This document shows positions 58,968 to 64,000 of a stretch of DNA of 64,000 nt, piece by piece; the stretch's first letter is position 1; every line of letters starts with the position of its first letter. Source of the stretch: Vibrio tritonius (GTDB lineage: Bacteria; Pseudomonadota; Gammaproteobacteria; Enterobacterales; Vibrionaceae); NCBI RefSeq assembly GCF_001547935.1, contig NZ_AP014635.1, forward strand, positions 3,162,001 to 3,226,000. The letters run 5' to 3'. A program made the position numbers and the translations under genes. The notes under the pieces are model-generated. The model was not told where the DNA came from. It made no database searches and saw only the letters and a program-made list of their open reading frames with translations.

Positions 58968-59043
58968 CCTTCAAAATGATTTGGCAAAAATAGAGAGGCT
59001 GAACTAGCCTATAATTAGGCTTAAATAATCAATAGATAGCATA

Positions 59044-60954
59044 ATGAAACGTGTTAAACGCACTCTTATTAAAGCAGCATTAATGTGGTTGACACTTTCT
59101 GTCGTGCCGCTGATTTATTATTTTTATTTGTCGACGACCGCACACCATTTCTTACTTAAAGGGCTAGAGCAGCGTGGCGAACAATTTCTATCGTACGTTG
59201 ACACTCAAGCTAACCGCACAACCAATCAACTACTGCAAACCTTTGATGAGTTAAGTCATTCCGAACTACTGCTCGATTATGCCAAAGAGCCTAGTGCTCG
59301 TTTAAAGCACTACTTAGTCAATCAATGGTACGTTACCTCTTACAATTCCACTTTATTTTATCAGTTGCGTTATTTGGACAAAGAAGGGAACGAATTGATT
59401 CGTGTCGATTACACGCCAGAGAGTCCCTTTCCATTTATTGTTCCGGATAGCCAGCTCCAATCCAAGGGACACCGCGATTATTTTCGTTTCGCAAAGCAGT
59501 TGAAACCGGGTGAAGAAGGTATGTTTGGTATTGATTTAGAATACGAACATGAAAAACCCGTTATTCCATATCGCCCAGGCTTGCGCCTAATTATGCCAAT
59601 TGATACCCCAACAGAACGCTTGGGTTACTTTATTGCCAACTTAGATGTGCTGGCTGTCATACATCGAATGACCAATAACACACAAAACTTGGCTGTTGAT
59701 TTTGTTGATAAAGATGGTTTCTACATCATCAGTAGCGACCCATCTAAACTGTTTGGCGATCTCATTTTTGAGCGGGCAGCCAAAAACTTGCCAAGCGACT
59801 ACCCCGATCTTTGGCTGCAGCTAAAAGAACAACCGAATCGTAAAGGCACTTTGTACAACGACTCTGGTCTTTTTTTACACCAGCCTTTTGTTAATTCTCT
59901 CTTTAGTAATTCCGGCACATTAAACCTAGTTACCTCCTATCCAAATGAATACATCATGGGCATGTTTAGTGAACGAGATAATATGATTCGCTCAGACGCA
60001 ATCACCATTTGGTTGCTTCTGGGGCTCTGTTCAGTTGTCTTTTCTTTGTATTGGGAGACTTATCGGCAAATTAAAATGGACCGCACCTACGCAGAATATG
60101 CCATGGAAAATGGCATAGCCATTGTACTTACTGATAGCTCACACACGATTTTACGGGCTAATAGTAAGTTCTCTGATCTCGTAGGTATATCCCCCAATCG
60201 CTTGGTAGGGCAAAACCTGCTCTATTTCCAACCGAATAAAGAGAAACAAAAACTTATCACCGACTCACTCAACAGCACCAATGAATGGCAAGGCGAATTT
60301 GTATTAAAATCCCCCAATGGGGATGAAATGGTTCATCAAACCGTAATCAAGACTCTGCTTAACAAGATGAATCGAGTTCAGTTCTTCGTTTACTCATTTG
60401 CCGATATTTCTGAACACCATAACGCCATTATGGAGCTCAAAGAAAAGAGCGAACGTGACCCAACAACATCACTCTGGAACAAGAAAAAATTCGATCAAAC
60501 ACTCGCATATAATACGCGCCTGAGACAACGCTATCCTGAGCAATCCCATAGTTGCTTAGCCGTACTCGATATTGATTCTTTTAAATCGATCAATGATTCA
60601 CTAGGACACACCGTGGGCGATGAGGTGATCATGTTTGTTGCCATTCAACTCAAATCTCTCATGCGTGATACCGATTTTATTGCTCGAATTGGTGGCGATG
60701 AATTTGCCGTGATCATTCAACATAGCAATTTAGAACATGCCGCAAAATTGATGAACCGCATCCGCGTTTCTATTGCCAGTTGGCCGAAACACAACGTGAG
60801 TATTAGTGTTGGGATAGCACAACTCACTGAAGACCCATTGGTCTCTTTCAGTAATGCTGATCAAGCGTTATACCGTTCGAAACGCAAAGGGAAAAACTGT
60901 GTATCTATTCATGGAGTCGAGAAATTGAGTCTGGTAGAACCTCGCAATCTGTAA
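59044..60954 (+). CDS. Membrane sensor diguanylate cyclase (periplasmic sensor, PAS, GGDEF)
   Basis: Makes the second messenger c-di-GMP from two GTP. Order: TM1 (about 9-29), a large periplasmic sensor domain of about 290 residues resembling a double Cache/PDC fold, TM2 (about 319-338), a PAS domain (about 350-460) and a GGDEF domain (about 468-625). The active motif GGDEF is intact at 550-554. The inhibitory I-site RxxD is present as RDTD at 541-544, five residues before it, so product feedback is expected. No EAL domain. The input signal is unknown. The 636 aa product stands alone between a repeat and aspA; c-di-GMP usually promotes biofilm and limits motility in Vibrio. Confidence 0.9.
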   Translation: MKRVKRTLIKAALMWLTLSVVPLIYYFYLSTTAHHFLLKGLEQRGEQFLSYVDTQANRTTNQLLQTFDELSHSELLLDYAKEPSARLKHYLVNQWYVTSYNSTLFYQLRYLDKEGNELIRVDYTPESPFPFIVPDSQLQSKGHRDYFRFAKQLKPGEEGMFGIDLEYEHEKPVIPYRPGLRLIMPIDTPTERLGYFIANLDVLAVIHRMTNNTQNLAVDFVDKDGFYIISSDPSKLFGDLIFERAAKNLPSDYPDLWLQLKEQPNRKGTLYNDSGLFLHQPFVNSLFSNSGTLNLVTSYPNEYIMGMFSERDNMIRSDAITIWLLLGLCSVVFSLYWETYRQIKMDRTYAEYAMENGIAIVLTDSSHTILRANSKFSDLVGISPNRLVGQNLLYFQPNKEKQKLITDSLNSTNEWQGEFVLKSPNGDEMVHQTVIKTLLNKMNRVQFFVYSFADISEHHNAIMELKEKSERDPTTSLWNKKKFDQTLAYNTRLRQRYPEQSHSCLAVLDIDSFKSINDSLGHTVGDEVIMFVAIQLKSLMRDTDFIARIGGDEFAVIIQHSNLEHAAKLMNRIRVSIASWPKHNVSISVGIAQLTEDPLVSFSNADQALYRSKRKGKNCVSIHGVEKLSLVEPRNL

Positions 60955-61129
60955 ACCAAACATTTCACTATTGAAAAAAGTGATCCGTCTACTTATTTTC
61001 GTTCTTCAGTTAAAGTATGATTCGCCACGGAAGTCAGGACGAACTCCCCGCAATAATTAAGAAGGGATTCTAGAGACAGAAATGGCTCTTGGTACGGATT
61101 TTATCAGCATCATTCTCAAAGGATCCTTT

Positions 61130-62581
61130 ATGGCAACCCTAACTAGCACTCCAGAAACGGTTCAAAAAGCCGTTCGTCTTGAAGAAGACTTACTGGGCCA
61201 ACGTGAAGTACCAGCAAACGCTTACTATGGTATTCACACTGTACGTGCAATTGAAAACTTCAATATTTCTAAAGTCACTATTTCCGATGTTCCCGAGTTT
61301 GTTCGCGGTATGGTAATGACCAAAAAAGCGGCTGCATTGGCAAACAAGGAATTAGGTGTACTTCCTAAAGATATCGCCAACTATATTATTCAAGCATGTG
61401 ACGTAATGCTTGAGACAGGCAAGTGTATGGACCAATTCCCATCGGATGTATTCCAAGGTGGTGCCGGCACATCTGTCAACATGAATACTAACGAAGTTAT
61501 TGCTAACTTAGCGCTAGAATTAATGGGTAAAGAAAAGGGTGAATATGAATTTATTAACCCGAACGACCATGTTAACCGTAGCCAGTCAACGAACTGTGCC
61601 TACCCAACCGGTTTTCGCATCGCTGTTTACAACAGCGTACAAAAACTGATTGAGTCTATCGAGTACCTCAAAGCAGCCTTTGAACTGAAAAGCACCGAGT
61701 TTGCCAGCATTCTCAAAATGGGTCGCACCCAGTTACAAGATGCTGTACCGATGACAGTAGGTCAAGAGTTCCACGCTTGGGCTGTTACTATTAACGAAGA
61801 AATCCGTGCTCTGCAATACACCTCAAAACTACTGCTTGAAGTAAACTTGGGTGCTACAGCAATCGGTACGGGTTTGAACACAGCACCAGGTTACCAACAG
61901 CTTGCGGTTAAACACCTAGCGGAAGTGACCGGTCTTGACGTGGTTCCTGCTGAAGACTTGATCGAAGCGACTTCTGACTGTGGTGCTTACGTAATGACGC
62001 ACGGCGCATTTAAACGCCTTGCAGTTAAACTGTCTAAAATCTGTAACGACTTGCGCTTGCTCTCTTCAGGCCCTCGTGCTGGTTTAAATGAAATCAACTT
62101 GCCAGAACTGCAAGCGGGTTCTTCTATCATGCCAGCTAAAGTCAACCCAGTGGTACCAGAAGTTGTTAACCAAGTATGCTTTAAAGTATTGGGGAACGAC
62201 AATACGGTTTCTTTCGCAGCAGAAGGCGGTCAATTACAGCTAAACGTAATGGAACCCGTTATCGCGCAAAGTATGTTTGAATCCGTTGAACTACTCTCAA
62301 ATGCGTGTGTCAACTTACGTGACAAGTGTGTTGACGGCATCACTGTGAACAAAGAAGTCTGTGAAGGTTTCGTTTACAACTCTATCGGTATCGTTACTTA
62401 TCTAAACCCATACATTGGTCATCACCAAGGTGACATCGTTGGTAAGATTTGTGCCGAAACGGGCAAGAGCGTTCGTGAAGTCGTTCTTGAACGTGGTCTG
62501 CTTACCGTTGAAGAGCTTGACGATATTTTCTCTCCAGAGAACTTAATGCGTCCTCAGTACAAAGCAAAACGCTACGAGTAA
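61130..62581 (+). CDS. aspA: Aspartate ammonia-lyase (aspartase)
   Basis: Reversibly deaminates aspartate to fumarate and ammonia, supplying fumarate for anaerobic respiration. The superfamily signature loop [11 protein letters not shown] with the catalytic serine is present, and [10 protein letters not shown] is a substrate-site segment. The ATG at 61130 follows AAAGGA and gives [11 protein letters not shown] (483 aa, E. coli 478); the frame's earlier ATG at 61082 is in the leader. A terminator follows, and dsbD comes next rather than dcuA. Confidence 0.97.
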   Translation: MATLTSTPETVQKAVRLEEDLLGQREVPANAYYGIHTVRAIENFNISKVTISDVPEFVRGMVMTKKAAALANKELGVLPKDIANYIIQACDVMLETGKCMDQFPSDVFQGGAGTSVNMNTNEVIANLALELMGKEKGEYEFINPNDHVNRSQSTNCAYPTGFRIAVYNSVQKLIESIEYLKAAFELKSTEFASILKMGRTQLQDAVPMTVGQEFHAWAVTINEEIRALQYTSKLLLEVNLGATAIGTGLNTAPGYQQLAVKHLAEVTGLDVVPAEDLIEATSDCGAYVMTHGAFKRLAVKLSKICNDLRLLSSGPRAGLNEINLPELQAGSSIMPAKVNPVVPEVVNQVCFKVLGNDNTVSFAAEGGQLQLNVMEPVIAQSMFESVELLSNACVNLRDKCVDGITVNKEVCEGFVYNSIGIVTYLNPYIGHHQGDIVGKICAETGKSVREVVLERGLLTVEELDDIFSPENLMRPQYKAKRYE

Positions 62582-62594
62582 GTACAATTTGTCT

Positions 62595-62622
62595 AAAAAA
62601 CCTCCCTCTGGGAGGTTTTTTT
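62595..62622 (+). terminator. aspA terminator
   Basis: AAAAAACCTCC with GGAGGTTTTTT around CTCTG, then TTA. It cleanly ends the aspA transcript. Confidence 0.95.
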
Positions 62623-62740
62623 ATGTCTAAAATAACTCAAACCTATACATAACTCTTGCATAAAACGGATTCCTCAAAGGCAACTATTTACGCTATTATT
62701 CATCCAATTGCTTTAAAAACAGCTGGTACATTGACCAAAG

Positions 62741-64000
62741 ATGACTAAGATTCGCATACTTTCCTCTTGGATAATCCTACTCATTTGCTCTAATGCATGG
62801 GGATCTTTTGGTAATCAATCCTCGTTCACTTTACCCACTCAGCAAGACAGTTTTGTCACGGTTGATGAGGCGTTTAATTTCAGTAGCTATCAGCAAGGTA
62901 GGCAACTGTATCTCGATTGGCAAATAAAACCCGGCTATTACCTCTACCAAGAACGCATGTCGATTGCCGCAGATAAGGTCACACTCGGTCAATATGAGAT
63001 GCCGACAGCCACACCGCATCATGATGAGTTTTTTGGTGATGTTCATATTTATACAGCCCCAACGTCACTCTCGGTTCCTCTTAGCGATTACCAAGCGGGC
63101 GCTACGATCACTATTAGTTACCAAGGCTGTGCTGAAGCGGGATTTTGCTATCCGCCTGAAACTCGTCAAATTGAAATAACGCCATTTAATGCGGTAACGT
63201 CGACCACAGTATCGTCTACTGCAACCGCCAAGGTGAATAACACCAGTACGCCATCGTCGACCAGCTCGCTGTCTCTTGCCCAACAATTAGCCACCCACTG
63301 GTGGGCACCGCTCCTGTTTATTCTGTTTGGAGTTGGTATGGCTTTTACCCCTTGCGTTCTGCCTATGTATCCTATTTTGACTAGCTTAGTGTTAGGGCAA
63401 AAATCTCTCTCACAAGCGAGAACGTTGGTACTTAGCGTTATTTATGTTCAAGGCATGGCGCTGACGTATACGGGTCTTGGGTTAATCGTCGCAAGTGCTG
63501 GCGTGCAGTTCCAAGCAGCGCTGCAACAACCTACGGTGCTGATAACTCTAAGTGTGTTGTTCTTACTTTTGGCGGCGTCAATGTTTGGCCTATTTACCCT
63601 ACAGTTACCAAACAGCCTACAAACCAAGCTTACCCAGTGGAGTAATCAACAGAAAAGCGGTCATGCACTTGGCGTGTTTGTTATGGGGGCGATTTCTGGC
63701 TTAGTGTGCTCCCCTTGCACCACAGCACCGCTTTCTGGAGCTTTACTCTATGTTGCGCAATCAGGTGACTTACTCACTGGCGCTATCACGCTTTACGCAC
63801 TCTCTATTGGTATGGGTATTCCGCTTATTCTCGCAGCAATGTTTGGACAACGCTTATTGCCTAAAGCCGGATTATGGATGAATCACGTCAAAACCCTATT
63901 TGGCTTTGTTTTGCTGGCAGCACCTATTTTTCTTCTCGAGCGTATCATTGCTGAATCCTACGTTACACTGCTCTGGTCACTACTCGGCTTGATTAGCTTT
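62741..64000 (+). CDS. dsbD: Thiol:disulfide interchange protein DsbD (3' end cut by the window edge)
   Basis: Moves electrons from cytoplasmic thioredoxin to periplasmic DsbC, DsbG and cytochrome-c maturation proteins. The frame is open from the ATG at 62741 to the last base (420 codons). Features: signal peptide ([18 protein letters not shown]), the periplasmic alpha domain with its redox pair in [14 protein letters not shown], a Ser/Thr-rich linker, then the membrane beta domain with [10 protein letters not shown] and CSPCTTAPL holding the two redox cysteines. The thioredoxin-like gamma domain would lie past the window. It was easy to overlook because it has no stop inside the window. It lies 159 nt after aspA, separated by a terminator. 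Confidence 0.93.
   Translation, partial: MTKIRILSSWIILLICSNAWGSFGNQSSFTLPTQQDSFVTVDEAFNFSSYQQGRQLYLDWQIKPGYYLYQERMSIAADKVTLGQYEMPTATPHHDEFFGDVHIYTAPTSLSVPLSDYQAGATITISYQGCAEAGFCYPPETRQIEITPFNAVTSTTVSSTATAKVNNTSTPSSTSSLSLAQQLATHWWAPLLFILFGVGMAFTPCVLPMYPILTSLVLGQKSLSQARTLVLSVIYVQGMALTYTGLGLIVASAGVQFQAALQQPTVLITLSVLFLLLAASMFGLFTLQLPNSLQTKLTQWSNQQKSGHALGVFVMGAISGLVCSPCTTAPLSGALLYVAQSGDLLTGAITLYALSIGMGIPLILAAMFGQRLLPKAGLWMNHVKTLFGFVLLAAPIFLLERIIAESYVTLLWSLLGLISF

Noticed and set aside
58780..58974. Open frame of 64 codons on the minus strand
   Set aside because: It lies within the palindromic repeat; a related frame in the short repeat copy shows it is a by-product of the repeat sequence.

Overview
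The window is a contiguous, gene-dense piece of a gammaproteobacterial main chromosome, almost certainly from a Vibrio or close relative. Pointers are aphA (a Vibrio quorum-sensing and virulence regulator), an argH gene fused to an ArgA-like acetyltransferase domain, a peroxiredoxin-glutaredoxin fusion, Vibrio-type protein sequences throughout, and a gene order that I remember for the large Vibrio chromosome (argCBGH/argE - ppc - aphA - cysE - gpsA - secB - epmA - frdABCD - efp - groESL - tpiA - hslUV - ftsN - cytR - priA - rpmE - metJBLF - zapB - glpX - pfkA - fieF - cpxPRA - sodA - fxsA - aspA - dsbD). I do not assign a species. I saw no rRNA, tRNA, prophage, insertion sequence, CRISPR array or defence island.

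Region by region: 1-2700 holds the 3' part of a peroxide-reducing Prx-Grx fusion, a dihydrolipoyl-dehydrogenase-like flavoprotein with a cysteine-rich tail, and a small zinc-ribbon-like membrane protein. 2900-9400 is arginine biosynthesis: argC-argB-argG-argH on the minus strand and argE divergent. 9600-16500 holds ppc, aphA with a long leader containing a likely Qrr small-RNA site, cysE, gpsA, secB and a membrane rhodanese. 16500-24500 holds the three EF-P genes (epmA, efp, epmB) around the fumarate reductase operon and a dicarboxylate transporter. 24600-31800 holds an MgtC-like protein, a ModF-like double ABC ATPase, a PPOX flavoprotein, groESL, a SufR-like regulator and small conserved genes. 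32000-42800 holds tpiA, a MATE exporter, rraA, menA, hslUV, ftsN, cytR, priA and rpmE. 43000-49800 holds a short malic enzyme and the met regulon genes metJ, metB-metL and metF with visible met boxes. 49800-57400 holds zapB, glpX, pfkA, fieF, the Cpx envelope-stress genes with a perfect CpxR box, and sodA behind a Fur-box-like site. 57500-64000 holds trmL, fxsA, a diguanylate cyclase, aspA and the 5' part of dsbD.

Several genes serve anaerobic fumarate respiration: aspA makes fumarate, frdABCD reduces it, menA makes the menaquinone precursor, and the DASS carrier behind frd may exchange succinate. The C4-dicarboxylate carrier gene dcuA, which I would expect between aspA and dsbD, is not there.

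The least ordinary non-coding feature is a family of palindromic, MITE-like intergenic repeats sharing the terminal motif TATACCCAA. There is a 266-bp full copy, a 106-bp short copy, a degenerate copy and a 50-bp minimal copy. No clearly new multi-gene system was found; the findings are mostly regulatory sites, protein oddities and the repeat family.
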